From NCBI GenBank assembly GCA_002427605.1, contig DIRT01000008.1:62914-126913 (forward strand): a DNA stretch of 64,000 nucleotides, in the 5' to 3' direction. The notes beneath the pieces were generated by a model, which was not told the origin of the DNA, did not search any database, and saw only the letters and a list, made by a program, of their open reading frames with translations. Source of the stretch: Bacteroidales bacterium UBA5429. Lineage in GTDB: Bacteria > Bacteroidota > Bacteroidia > Bacteroidales > WCHB1-69. The number at the start of each line of letters is the position of its first letter. Position 1 is the first letter of the stretch. Both the position numbers and the translations under genes were made by a program. Below are positions 26,549-35,547 of this stretch, in pieces.

Positions 26549-27397
26549 ATGAAAAATATAATTGTTGGAATTGACTTTTCTCCCAATTCAGAGAATGCCT
26601 TGAGACACGCGATTGCCGTTGCTATTAAATCGGAAGGGACTCTTCATCTAATTCATGTTAAACCGCAAAGATCCTCTTCTATTTTTGGTTCAAAGGAAGA
26701 GCAAGCGATTGCAAAGAATATTGAAAAAGGGTTACAACAACTCACAGAAGATGCTATTCGTGAAGCTCCAATGTGTATGGTTCAAAATGTAATTTTACAA
26801 GGGAAACCACCGGTTGAAATTCTCCGATATGCTCATAATCTGCAAGATTCGTTGATTGTTGTGGGAACACATGGAACTTCAGGATTTGATGAAAAACTAG
26901 TGGGATCCAATACTTTAAGAATTGTGTCGGAGTCAAAAGTTCCGGTTCTTTCAGTGAGAGAAAATATCAATATTGGAAGAGACTTAACTCAAATTTTGGT
27001 CCCAATAGATGAAAGTTTTGAAACTTTACAAAAAATGAAGTATGCTGTTCTATTTGCAGAATTGTTTAATGCCAAATTGATTATACTGGGAACTTATACT
27101 TCTCCTACCAGAGAGTCAAAACATGTTATTAATGTTCAATTGGGGCATGCACGTTCCATGGCTCAGAAAGCGAATGTAAGATATGAAGTTCGAACGGTAA
27201 CTATTACAGAAAATTCAACCATGGCTTTAGTGGAATATGCAAAACAAGCTAATGTAAATTTGGTTATTATTATGAGAGAAGAAGAAGCAGAGTTTTTTGA
27301 TTTCTGGATGGGAACATCAACTCGAAGACTGATTTCTACTTCGCCTATGCCTCTTCTTATTGTTCCTAATATCAATCACTTCTCAGTCACCAAATAG
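26549..27397 (+). CDS. tandem-domain universal stress protein
   Basis: 282 residues in two UspA-like halves (about 1-137 and 145-277). The first half keeps the ATP-binding pattern G-2x-G-9x-G-S in GTHGTSGFDEKLVGSNT (~110) and the DFS start. The second half ends MGTSTRRLISTSPMPLLIV but lacks a complete G-2x-G motif, so it probably does not bind ATP in the usual way. Cytoplasmic stress-response protein; single gene with its own promoter. Confidence 0.9.
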   Translation: MKNIIVGIDFSPNSENALRHAIAVAIKSEGTLHLIHVKPQRSSSIFGSKEEQAIAKNIEKGLQQLTEDAIREAPMCMVQNVILQGKPPVEILRYAHNLQDSLIVVGTHGTSGFDEKLVGSNTLRIVSESKVPVLSVRENINIGRDLTQILVPIDESFETLQKMKYAVLFAELFNAKLIILGTYTSPTRESKHVINVQLGHARSMAQKANVRYEVRTVTITENSTMALVEYAKQANVNLVIIMREEEAEFFDFWMGTSTRRLISTSPMPLLIVPNINHFSVTK

Positions 27398-27410
27398 AAT
27401 TGAGAAATAA

Positions 27411-28097
27411 TTAAATATCTATACCATCTAAAAGATCCGGGCGTCGTTCCCGGGTTTTTTTTATTTGTTGCTCAAAACGCCAATTAGCAATATTTTTTTC
27501 ATGGCCGGAAAGCAGGATTTCAGGAACTTCAAGTCCTTGATAGTTTGCCGGTCTTGTATATATTGGGGGGGAAAGTAGTCCGTTTTGGAAAGAATCAGTC
27601 AGGGCTGAACTTTCATCGCCAATCACTCCCGGAATAATTCTTACGATAGCATCTACAATAGTCATGGCTGCAATTTCTCCACCGGAAAGAATAAAATCAC
27701 CTATACTAATCTCTTGAGTGATGAAAAGATCTCTGATTCGTTCATCAATTCCCTTATAATGCCCGCACAAAATAATGATATTTTTTTTTAATGAAAGTTC
27801 ATTAGCTTTATTTTGCTTAAAAGGAACTCCATCGGGTGTTACAAAGATCACTTCATCATACTCTCTTTCGGATCGGAGATGTTGGATAACATTAGCAATC
27901 GGTTCAATCATCATGACCATGCCGGCACCACCTCCGAAAGGATAATCATCCACTCTGCGGTGTTTGTCTATGCTATAATCCCTGATGTTATGCGTGTGAA
28001 TTTCAACTAATTTTTTTTCAATCCCTCTTTTAATGATTGACTCACCAAAAACTCCATGAAACATTTCAGGAAATAGGGTCAAAATATCTATTCTCAT
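27411..28097 (-). CDS. trmD: tRNA (guanine-37-N1)-methyltransferase
   Basis: 228 residues from the third of three adjacent start codons (GTG 28103, ATG 28100, ATG 28097); MRIDILTLFPEMF is the canonical family start. SPOUT knot motifs: YPFGGGAGMVMM (~51), LCGHYKGIDERI (~107) and IGDFILSGGE (~130). It methylates G37 of tRNAs that read CNN codons and prevents frameshifting. The start overlaps the stop of the upstream methyltransferase (ATGA arrangement). Confidence 0.95.
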   Translation of the reverse strand: MRIDILTLFPEMFHGVFGESIIKRGIEKKLVEIHTHNIRDYSIDKHRRVDDYPFGGGAGMVMMIEPIANVIQHLRSEREYDEVIFVTPDGVPFKQNKANELSLKKNIIILCGHYKGIDERIRDLFITQEISIGDFILSGGEIAAMTIVDAIVRIIPGVIGDESSALTDSFQNGLLSPPIYTRPANYQGLEVPEILLSGHEKNIANWRFEQQIKKTRERRPDLLDGIDI

Positions 28098-28099
28098 CA

Positions 28100-28744
28100 T
28101 CACAATTTTTCAATTAACATTAACCCGTCTCTAAAAGGAAGAAGCAGATTAGTAACCCTTGGATCTTGTTGAACATGTTGATTGAAAGCCAGAATTGCTT
28201 GAGTTTCGTGGTCATTTTTTGCCACCTCTTCGACTACTTTTCCACTCCACAATAAATTATCAACCAATATAATCCCGCCTTTTTTCATTTTTGGAAGGAT
28301 ATTTTCATAATATTGGGAATAATCTTTTTTTTCTGCATCGATAAATACCAGGTCCCAACAATAATCCAATTTATTTATCCAATCATTCCCATCTCCCAGG
28401 TGAAGGAAAATCTGAGAAGAGTATGGAGATTGATCAATATATTTCAGGATCAATTCTTCCAGTTCCGGATTAATTTCAACGGTGTGAAGTTCACCATTGG
28501 CAGTGAGTCCTTCGGCTAAGCATAATGCAGAATACCCGGTGTAAGTACCTAACTCTAAGACATATTGAGGTTGGATTAATTTTGAAATAAAAGAGAGAAA
28601 CCGACCTTGCAATTTGCCCGAAATCATTCTGGGACGAAGGACTTTAAGATTTGTTTCTCGTTCTAAACTTTTCAATAAATCGCTTTCATCTTGAGTATGA
28701 TTTTCACAATATTCCTCAATTGCCTCATTGTTAAGCGTATGCAT
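28100..28744 (-). CDS. SAM-dependent O-methyltransferase, COMT-like
   Basis: 214 residues. Class I methyltransferase with motif I VLELGTYTGYSALCLAEGL (~63-81), acidic motif II TVEIN, and the metal-site segments VFIDAEKKDYSQYY (~133) and ILVDNLLWSGKV (~157). It belongs to the caffeoyl-CoA O-methyltransferase-like group, whose bacterial members include small-molecule and tRNA wobble-uridine modifying enzymes. Cotranscription with trmD makes a tRNA substrate worth considering, but this is inference. Confidence 0.87.
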   Translation of the reverse strand: MHTLNNEAIEEYCENHTQDESDLLKSLERETNLKVLRPRMISGKLQGRFLSFISKLIQPQYVLELGTYTGYSALCLAEGLTANGELHTVEINPELEELILKYIDQSPYSSQIFLHLGDGNDWINKLDYCWDLVFIDAEKKDYSQYYENILPKMKKGGIILVDNLLWSGKVVEEVAKNDHETQAILAFNQHVQQDPRVTNLLLPFRDGLMLIEKL

Positions 28745-28746
28745 AT

Positions 28747-28947
28747 TTATATATCCTCTATTAATTTATTAACTTCTGCTTCCGTTTTCGTTAGGGTATC
28801 CTTACAGATCTTGATTAAAAGTGAAGCACGTTCCAGCATAGGGGTAAGTTCATCGACATTGATCTCTGCAGTTTCTATTTTTTTGACAATGTCTTGTAGT
28901 TCTTCAAAGCTTGTGAGATAGTTTAATTCTTCTTTCATTTTGATCAA
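28747..28947 (-). CDS. xseB: exodeoxyribonuclease VII small subunit
   Basis: 66 residues (an internal ATG at 28938 would give 63). The pattern SFEELQDIVKKIE, then a two-helix hairpin LTPMLERASLLIKICKDTL and TEAEVNKL, is typical XseB. It partners with XseA to degrade single-stranded DNA. xseA is usually adjacent in related genomes but is absent here; the downstream neighbours are the two methyltransferases. Confidence 0.87.
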   Translation of the reverse strand: MIKMKEELNYLTSFEELQDIVKKIETAEINVDELTPMLERASLLIKICKDTLTKTEAEVNKLIEDI

Positions 28948-28957
28948 ATTTATCCGA

Positions 28958-28965
28958 CAAAAGTA
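28958..28965 (-). promoter_or_regulatory. promoter -7 element of xseB-methyltransferase-trmD
   Basis: TACTTTTG on the minus strand, 10 bp before the XseB start at 28947, or 19 bp before 28938. With initiation near 28951 the leader would be almost nil, which favours the ATG at 28938. Confidence 0.55.
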
Positions 28966-29145
28966 ATCAAAATTTTTGTATTCAACTTTGAGTAGTGTTT
29001 TTTTGTGGTTTCTGTTTTTTATCTTAAAAAAATGATTAAAGTTTAAAAGAGGAGTATTTTTAATTGTTTTTTTCGTTGTTAACTATTTTTAAGAACTTTT
29101 TTAATAATTATGTCATAAACTGACTACTGGTAAAGAATAATTCTA

Positions 29146-29153
29146 TATATTTG
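29146..29153 (+). promoter_or_regulatory. promoter -7 element of the MORN lipoprotein-tnaA operon
   Basis: TATATTTG, followed by a ~75-bp leader. I see no TnaC-like leader peptide in it. Confidence 0.55.
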
Positions 29154-29232
29154 CAGTTCTGCAATATTTTAGGGTGCTTTGTCTAAAGCTCTCAAATGCA
29201 GTTAGTTAATTTCTTGAAATTGGTTCTACTTT

Positions 29233-29784
29233 ATGGCAATAAAAAATACAAACAGCTTTTTTTACTGGGGTTTAATTTTTATTTTCTTTTTTATTTCGTG
29301 TAATCGAGGGAAAAGTCCGCAAAAAGTATTTAATGAAAAAACACCGGGAGGAAAGGTTATAGCTACCTATGACAATAAATCTCCACAAGCAGTTGCTTTT
29401 TTCGAGGAGGGGACATCACAAGAAGATATTGAAAAAAGAGTGGGAGAGATGTACTATTACGAAAACAACCAGGTTTATATGGGTGGTGGAATCAAGAATA
29501 ATAAAAGGGATGGAGTGTGGGAAGCTTTTTTTGAAGATGGAACTCTTCAGTCAAAAGCTTTTTATATCGATGGGAAAGAGGATGGAGACTACAAGGTATA
29601 TCATCCCAATGGAAAATTATTAATGCATGGGCATTATGATAACGGAATTTGCGATGGAGTTTGGAAGTTTTATGATCAGAAAGGAAAGCTACAAAAAGAA
29701 ATTCACACAAAAAAAGGGGAAATAGCTTGTGGAACATGTGAAAGATGTCAGAAAATTAGTCAATCTAAAAATATAAATAATTAA
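29233..29784 (+). CDS. lipoprotein with MORN-type repeats
   Basis: 183 residues. Signal peptide with lipobox FFISC (Cys ~23). From ~70, MORN/YwqK-like repeats of the form G-x-W-x-x-F-x-x-x-G-x-L, for example GVWEAFFEDGTLQSK and GDYKVYHPNGKLLMHG. The tail has CGTCERCQ. Such repeats form short beta hairpins; annotation pipelines often call them YwqK antitoxins, without evidence that applies here. It is 11 bp upstream of tryptophanase, an unusual partner. Confidence 0.78.
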   Translation: MAIKNTNSFFYWGLIFIFFFISCNRGKSPQKVFNEKTPGGKVIATYDNKSPQAVAFFEEGTSQEDIEKRVGEMYYYENNQVYMGGGIKNNKRDGVWEAFFEDGTLQSKAFYIDGKEDGDYKVYHPNGKLLMHGHYDNGICDGVWKFYDQKGKLQKEIHTKKGEIACGTCERCQKISQSKNINN

Positions 29785-29795
29785 AACATAAAATT

Positions 29796-31172
29796 ATGGA
29801 AATCCCATTTGCAGAATCCTGGAAAATTAAGATGGTTGAACCCATCAGAAAAACTACTCGTGAAGAGAGAGAACAATTCATTAAAGAGGCGCACTATAAC
29901 GTTTTTCAAATGAAGGCAGAACATGTGTATATTGATTTAATCACAGACTCCGGAACAAATGCCATGAGTGACAGACAGTGGTCCGCTATGATGCTAGGAG
30001 ATGAAAGTTATGCCGGTGCAACTTCATTTTACAAAATGAAAGATATGGTCACTCAAATTACGGGCTTCAAATATTTCATACCTACCCACCAAGGTAGAGC
30101 TGCTGAAAATGTTTTGTTTTCATGTTTAATTAAAGATGGTGACTATATTCCCGGGAACTCTCATTTTGATACAACAAAAGGACATATTGAGTCGCGTAAG
30201 GCTTTTGCTGTTGATTGTACTATCGATGAGGCTAGAGATACTCAATTAGAGATACCTTTCAAAGGGAATGTGGATTGTAAAAAATTAGATCAATTCCTTT
30301 CCGAAAAAGCTGATCAGGTTCCTTTTATTATTGTCACTATTACCAATAATACCGCGGGTGGTCAGCCGGTTTCTATGAAAAATTTGAGAGACGTTAAAGC
30401 CATAGCGGATAAATATCAAAAGCCGGTTCTTTTCGATTCCGCTCGTTTTGCTGAAAATGCTTATTTTATTAAAGTTAGAGAAGAAGGATACGCAGATAAA
30501 ACCATTAAAGAGATCTGCAGAGAGATGTTTTCCTATGCTGATGGGATGACCATGAGTGCCAAAAAGGATGCTCAAGTCAATATAGGTGGTTTTATAGCAA
30601 CTAATATCGAGAGTTGGTACGAAGAAGCTAAAATTCAAACTATTATTTGTGAGGGATTTGTTACTTACGGTGGATTAAGTGGTAGAGATATGAATGCCAT
30701 TGCCGTAGGATTAGATGAAAATACTGAATTTGATAATTTGGAGACCCGAATTAAACAAATTGAATATTTGGCAAAACGTTTGGATGAGTTTGGAATTCCA
30801 TATCAAAGACCATATGGTGGTCACGCTATTTTTGTGGATGCCTCCAAAATTTTAGATAAAGTACCAAAAGAACAATTCCCTGCTCAAACATTAACTGTTG
30901 AATTGTATCTTGAAGCGGGAATTAGAGGTTGTGAAATAGGGTACCTTTTAGCTGATAGAGATCCTGTAACAAGAGAGAATCGTTTTGGTGGACTCGACCT
31001 GCTTCGTTTGGCAATCCCAAGAAGAACCTACACAAATAATCATATGGATGTGATTGCTGTAGCATTGAAAAATGTTTATGATCGTAGGAATGAGATTACC
31101 AAAGGGTTCAAAATTGTGTGGGAAGCACCCATTATGAGACACTTTACGGTTAAATTGGAAAGAGTAGTATAA
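29796..31172 (+). CDS. tnaA: tryptophanase
   Basis: 458 residues of the PLP beta-eliminating lyase family. LLTDSGTNAMSD-like start (DLITDSGTNAMSD), PTHQGRAAE, FDSARFAENAYFIK and the PLP lysine in MSAKKDAQVNIGG (~256). The C-terminal region EIGYLLADRDP matches tryptophanase (EIGSFLLGRDP in E. coli) and not tyrosine phenol-lyase, which has a different sequence there. It converts tryptophan to indole, pyruvate and ammonia. No tryptophan permease or TnaC is adjacent. Confidence 0.9.
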   Translation: MEIPFAESWKIKMVEPIRKTTREEREQFIKEAHYNVFQMKAEHVYIDLITDSGTNAMSDRQWSAMMLGDESYAGATSFYKMKDMVTQITGFKYFIPTHQGRAAENVLFSCLIKDGDYIPGNSHFDTTKGHIESRKAFAVDCTIDEARDTQLEIPFKGNVDCKKLDQFLSEKADQVPFIIVTITNNTAGGQPVSMKNLRDVKAIADKYQKPVLFDSARFAENAYFIKVREEGYADKTIKEICREMFSYADGMTMSAKKDAQVNIGGFIATNIESWYEEAKIQTIICEGFVTYGGLSGRDMNAIAVGLDENTEFDNLETRIKQIEYLAKRLDEFGIPYQRPYGGHAIFVDASKILDKVPKEQFPAQTLTVELYLEAGIRGCEIGYLLADRDPVTRENRFGGLDLLRLAIPRRTYTNNHMDVIAVALKNVYDRRNEITKGFKIVWEAPIMRHFTVKLERVV

Positions 31173-31214
31173 ACACTATATCATATCAATTTAGGATATA
31201 GAGTATTTAAGTAG

Positions 31215-33536
31215 ATGAGTAATTTTAGTTCGATCCTTCAGTCATTGAATGATCCCCAAAGAGAAGCCGTTCAACATATTGATGGCCCGCTTATGGTTAT
31301 TGCCGGTGCAGGATCGGGAAAAACCAGAGTGTTGACCCATAGGGTGGCCTATATGTTGGAGCAGAACATTAATCCATACTCCATTTTAGCTCTTACTTTT
31401 ACCAATAAAGCTGCCAGGGAAATGAAGGAAAGGGTAGCGCAGTTGATTGGAGAATCATTGGCTAAAGCTGTAATGATGGGGACTTTTCACTCGGTTTTTT
31501 ATAAAATTATTCGTGTGGAAGCTGAAAAAATAGGGTTTACACGAAATGTGACGGTTTATGATACCGATGATTCTAAAAGTTTGATTCGAAATATTGTTAA
31601 GGAGATGGATTTGGATCCTAAGGTATATTCTGCCTCTATTATATTGAATAGAATCTCATCAGCAAAATCTAATCTATTGAGTCACGAAGATTATGCCGCT
31701 AATCCGGAAATTCTTGCCATGGATAGAGACTCTGGAAAGCCTTTTATATCGGATATTTTTACAAGGTATAATATTAGGTTGAGGCAGTCTGATGCTATGG
31801 ATTTTGACGATTTGTTGTATTGGATGAATGTTTTATTACGTGATTTCCCAGAAGTACTCTATAAGTATCAACAACGTTTTCAATACGTGTTGGTAGATGA
31901 GTATCAGGATACCAACTTTGCCCAATATATGATTGTCAAAAAATTGGTAGCAGTATACAGAAATCTTTGTATTGTTGGAGATGATGCGCAAAGTATATAC
32001 TCATTCAGAGGAGCAAACATTCAAAACATTCTTAATTTTAAAAGAGATTATCCGGAAGCTAGAATTATCAAATTAGAGCAGAATTACAGATCAACCCAAA
32101 ATATCGTTAACGCAGCAAATGCTGTGATTAAAAACAATAAGGATCAGGTATATAAAGAGGTGTGGACAGATAATGATGAAGGGCAAAAGATCGATATATT
32201 TCAAACCAATAGCGATTCGGATGAAGCTCAATTGATTTCCAATTCTATTTTTGAGTATAAGCAAAACTATCATGTTTCCAATGACCATTTTGCCATTTTA
32301 TACAGAACTAATGCACAGTCTCGTGCTATTGAGGAGGCATTGATTAAAAGAAATATAGCCTACGTTGTATATGGTGGAACCTCTTTTTACAGCCGAAAAG
32401 AGATTAAAGATGTGTTGGCTTATTTTAGGCTAGTGATTAATCATTATGATGAGGAAGCACTACGTAGAGTGATAAACTATCCTCAAAGAGGGATTGGTGC
32501 TACAACCGTGGAAAGATTGATCGTGGCTGCTAATCAAAATAAAGTGAGAGTTTGGGATGTGGTCAATAATCCACAACGATATGAACTACCAGTAAACAAA
32601 CCTACTCAAGAAAGATTACAAGATTTTGCTACCAAAATTAAAAGCTTTTCAACTCAATTAACTACCGTGGATGCTTATGAGTTGGGGATGTCTATTGTCA
32701 AATCTGTAGGTATTATCCAGGATTTAAATCAGGACAAGTCAGATCAGGATCGGAAGCAGAATGTGGAGGAGTTGCTGGACTCCATGAAACTGTTTACAGA
32801 AAAGGAGCCTGAATCTTTATTTAATGAGGCGACAGGAGAAATTGTTGAAGAATATTTTCCATCACTGGATCAATTTTTAGAAAGTATTGTTCTTTTGACT
32901 TCCGAGGAAGAGAAAAAGGAGGATCTGACCGATAAGGTGAAGTTGATGACTATTCACTCTGCAAAGGGATTGGAGTTTGAGTATGTTTTTCTAGCCGGAT
33001 TGGAGGAAAATTTATTTCCCTCTTCAATGAGTCTGGGATCAAGACAAGAATTAGAAGAGGAACGCAGACTTTTTTATGTTGGTATTACCCGAGCAAAGCA
33101 AATATTGACCATCACTCATGCTGCTACCCGATACCGTTTCGGCTCACTACAGTTTTGTGAGCCTAGCAGATTTTTAGCAGAAATCCCCATGAGGTATATC
33201 AATCACACTCAGAAAGCGTCAATGGGTAAAGGGCTGTTTTACCGATCGAGAGGGGGAATGGAAACACAAAGCAGACAGAGCTTTAGCTGCCCCCCAATTA
33301 ATCAAAAAGAAAAAAATAAAAAGATCATTACTGAAAGAAAAATGGAAGCAGTTGGGGAGCCTGCTCAGATTGATGAGATCCAAGTTAATATGAGAGTGTA
33401 TCATGATAAATTCGGGTATGGTATTGTAAATCAGTTAGTTGGTGATGGAGCTGATAAAAAAGCAATAGTTCATTTTGATACAGTAGGACCTAAAACATTG
33501 ATGCTAAAATTTGCAAAATTAATTATTCCGAAATAA
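31215..33536 (+). CDS. UvrD/PcrA-type DNA helicase
   Basis: 773 residues, superfamily 1A. Motif I GAGSGKT (~29-35), Ia TFTNKAAREMKERV, II VDEYQDTN (~226), III GDDAQSIYSFRGA, IV QNYRST, V TIHSAKGLEFEYVF (~578) and VI YVGITRAK (~622). The last ~60 residues (VYHDKFGYGIVNQL to FAKL) resemble the PcrA C-terminal Tudor-like domain that contacts RNA polymerase. It unwinds DNA 3' to 5' in excision repair and conflict resolution. Two genes follow with gaps of 1 and 6 bp. Confidence 0.92.
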   Translation: MSNFSSILQSLNDPQREAVQHIDGPLMVIAGAGSGKTRVLTHRVAYMLEQNINPYSILALTFTNKAAREMKERVAQLIGESLAKAVMMGTFHSVFYKIIRVEAEKIGFTRNVTVYDTDDSKSLIRNIVKEMDLDPKVYSASIILNRISSAKSNLLSHEDYAANPEILAMDRDSGKPFISDIFTRYNIRLRQSDAMDFDDLLYWMNVLLRDFPEVLYKYQQRFQYVLVDEYQDTNFAQYMIVKKLVAVYRNLCIVGDDAQSIYSFRGANIQNILNFKRDYPEARIIKLEQNYRSTQNIVNAANAVIKNNKDQVYKEVWTDNDEGQKIDIFQTNSDSDEAQLISNSIFEYKQNYHVSNDHFAILYRTNAQSRAIEEALIKRNIAYVVYGGTSFYSRKEIKDVLAYFRLVINHYDEEALRRVINYPQRGIGATTVERLIVAANQNKVRVWDVVNNPQRYELPVNKPTQERLQDFATKIKSFSTQLTTVDAYELGMSIVKSVGIIQDLNQDKSDQDRKQNVEELLDSMKLFTEKEPESLFNEATGEIVEEYFPSLDQFLESIVLLTSEEEKKEDLTDKVKLMTIHSAKGLEFEYVFLAGLEENLFPSSMSLGSRQELEEERRLFYVGITRAKQILTITHAATRYRFGSLQFCEPSRFLAEIPMRYINHTQKASMGKGLFYRSRGGMETQSRQSFSCPPINQKEKNKKIITERKMEAVGEPAQIDEIQVNMRVYHDKFGYGIVNQLVGDGADKKAIVHFDTVGPKTLMLKFAKLIIPK

Positions 33537-33537
33537 A

Positions 33538-34395
33538 ATGTTATTTAGGACGACTTTACCTTCGCAAAAATATCCTTTTGAGATGCATTATGAACATGCG
33601 TATTGTTTCGTAGGTTCCTGTTTTTCAGATCATTTGGGTTCGTTTTTTGTGGATCATCAGTTTACAACGTTGTCCAATCCATTTGGAACTCTTTTTAATC
33701 CGTACTCAATTGCTGATAATTTGAAAAATAGCATTGTTAATCAAGGTATAGATAATCAATATATTTATTCTCTTGGGGATCATTATGTCAGTTTTTTGAA
33801 TCAGGGTAAATTCCATCATTCGGATTACAATCAACTACAGTCGATTATTTCATCGATTTATAATGAAGTGAATCAATTTTTGAAAAAGGCTGAATATCTG
33901 TTTATTACATGGGGAACAGCTTATGTTTACCGGTTTATTGAGCGAGATATTATTGTTGGGAATTGTCATAAAATTCCGAATCATCAATTTAAAAAAGAGA
34001 GATTATCGGTTGAAGAGATAGTTTCTATTTATCATGATTTGATTCAGTCATTATTGGAAATCAATCCTCAATTAAGGATTATTTTTACTGTTAGTCCGGT
34101 CAGACATTTAAGTGACGGGTTTCATGAAAATCAATTGAGTAAGTCGATTTTACATCTTGCAATAGATCAATTGACCGATCAAAAGAACAGTTTTTATTTC
34201 CCGGCCTATGAGCTCATTATGGATGATTTGAGAGATTATCGTTTTTATGCCTCAGATCTTTGTCATATTGGTGAGAATGGGATACAATATGTGCTGGAAC
34301 ATTTTATCGCTACTTTTTTTAATGAAAAGACGCAACAACAACTTCAAAAGAATCGTTCTATAATCAAACGAACACAACACAAACCCTTAAAATAG
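33538..34395 (+). CDS. GSCFA domain protein
   Basis: 285 residues. Near the N-terminus FVGSCFSDHLG (~22-32) gives the domain its name and supplies the likely nucleophilic serine of an SGNH-type hydrolase. LFITWGTAYVYR (~121), IFTVSPVRHLSDG (~181) and the late ASDLCHIGENG (~239) complete the family blocks, the last with the expected Asp/His. The substrate is unknown; acyl or acetyl esters of envelope sugars are a common guess for this fold. Translationally close to the helicase. Confidence 0.85.
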   Translation: MLFRTTLPSQKYPFEMHYEHAYCFVGSCFSDHLGSFFVDHQFTTLSNPFGTLFNPYSIADNLKNSIVNQGIDNQYIYSLGDHYVSFLNQGKFHHSDYNQLQSIISSIYNEVNQFLKKAEYLFITWGTAYVYRFIERDIIVGNCHKIPNHQFKKERLSVEEIVSIYHDLIQSLLEINPQLRIIFTVSPVRHLSDGFHENQLSKSILHLAIDQLTDQKNSFYFPAYELIMDDLRDYRFYASDLCHIGENGIQYVLEHFIATFFNEKTQQQLQKNRSIIKRTQHKPLK

Positions 34396-34401
34396 ATTCT
34401 A

Positions 34402-35544
34402 ATGAAACTCCTTTTTATCTTACTCCAGGTCGTATTTATAGGAAATTATCATGCTGATACGATTCCCAAAAAGGGAATTCAATTTCAAACAACTCAAGAG
34501 ATCAATCAAATTTTTGATTGTGCAAACCAACAATTGAAATCTGATGAGGTTCTTTTGTTGTTGACCGATATGGAAAAACAGCTTAACGGAAGCATGCTTT
34601 ACGGAAAAGGAGATTCAATTATTTATGAAAAATGGATCGGTTATAAAAAATTATCTAAAGTTGGGAATCAGAAAGAAAAGATTACCAAAGAGTCATTATT
34701 TAATTTGGCATCCCTTTCCAAACAGTTCACAGCTGCTGCAATTTTATTATTGGCATCACAGGACAAATTAGATCTCGATGATCCGATTACAAAATATTTA
34801 CCCTCACTTCCTTATTCTCGGGTGACGATTAAGAATTTGTTGACTCATACGTCCGGACTTCCGGAATATCTTAATTATGAGAAGTATTTTAACAAAAATA
34901 TTCCCTATACTAATCAAAAGGTGATCAATTATTTTGCTGCCCGGGTTCCGGCTTCCAAAGTAGTTCCCAATCGTGAATTCAAATATATTAACACGAATTA
35001 TGTTTTTCTGGCTTCTATCGTGGAAAAGATAACGGGAGAAAAGTTTGAAGATTATTCAAGGAAAAACCTTTTTATTCCTGCCGGTATGACCAATACATTC
35101 TTTTATACCGAGTTAAGTGATATTTCCAATATTGATCTTTGTGAAGGGCATTTAAGGAATAAAAGTCAGGTATCTGACAATATTTTAAACAGTGTAGTGG
35201 GAGATAAATCTTTGTACTCAACGGCTGAAGATCTTTTTAAATGGTACATCGCATTTTTTATTGAGTATAAAATACTATCCAAAGAGTGGGTTGAGTTAGC
35301 GATTACACCTCAAAATTATATAAAAGGTAAATTACCTAACGACTTGTATGGATACGGATTTAGAATAGAAAACAATCCTCAAACAGGGACTCTTGTGTAT
35401 CATGGTGGATTATGGAGAGGATTTCATCATGTTATGACTTTTAGACCTAAGGATCAGTTATTTATACTCTTTTTAAGTAATTATAGGAACAGAGCTCATA
35501 ATGGAAAAACCAATGAACTTCTGGAGATTCTTGAGGGTGTTTAA
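34402..35544 (+). CDS. exported serine hydrolase, class C beta-lactamase / penicillin-binding fold
   Basis: 380 residues with an N-terminal signal peptide (~1-18). Active-site motifs: SLSK (Ser104, Lys107), YIN (~195) in place of YxN, and HGG (~334) in place of KTG. LTHTSGLPEYLN (~149) is typical of the family. Such proteins are periplasmic or surface esterases, peptidases or D-Ala-carboxypeptidase relatives; most are not antibiotic-resistance enzymes. It converges with the TldD-like gene with a 3-bp gap. Confidence 0.88.
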   Translation: MKLLFILLQVVFIGNYHADTIPKKGIQFQTTQEINQIFDCANQQLKSDEVLLLLTDMEKQLNGSMLYGKGDSIIYEKWIGYKKLSKVGNQKEKITKESLFNLASLSKQFTAAAILLLASQDKLDLDDPITKYLPSLPYSRVTIKNLLTHTSGLPEYLNYEKYFNKNIPYTNQKVINYFAARVPASKVVPNREFKYINTNYVFLASIVEKITGEKFEDYSRKNLFIPAGMTNTFFYTELSDISNIDLCEGHLRNKSQVSDNILNSVVGDKSLYSTAEDLFKWYIAFFIEYKILSKEWVELAITPQNYIKGKLPNDLYGYGFRIENNPQTGTLVYHGGLWRGFHHVMTFRPKDQLFILFLSNYRNRAHNGKTNELLEILEGV

Positions 35545-35547
35545 CAA

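Noticed and set aside
29154..29232. TnaC-like leader peptide for tryptophanase
   Set aside because: No short frame with a conserved Trp codon is present in the leader.
29796..31172. Tyrosine phenol-lyase as alternative to tryptophanase
   Set aside because: The segment around EIGYLLADRDP follows the tryptophanase sequence, and the tyrosine phenol-lyase version of this region differs clearly.
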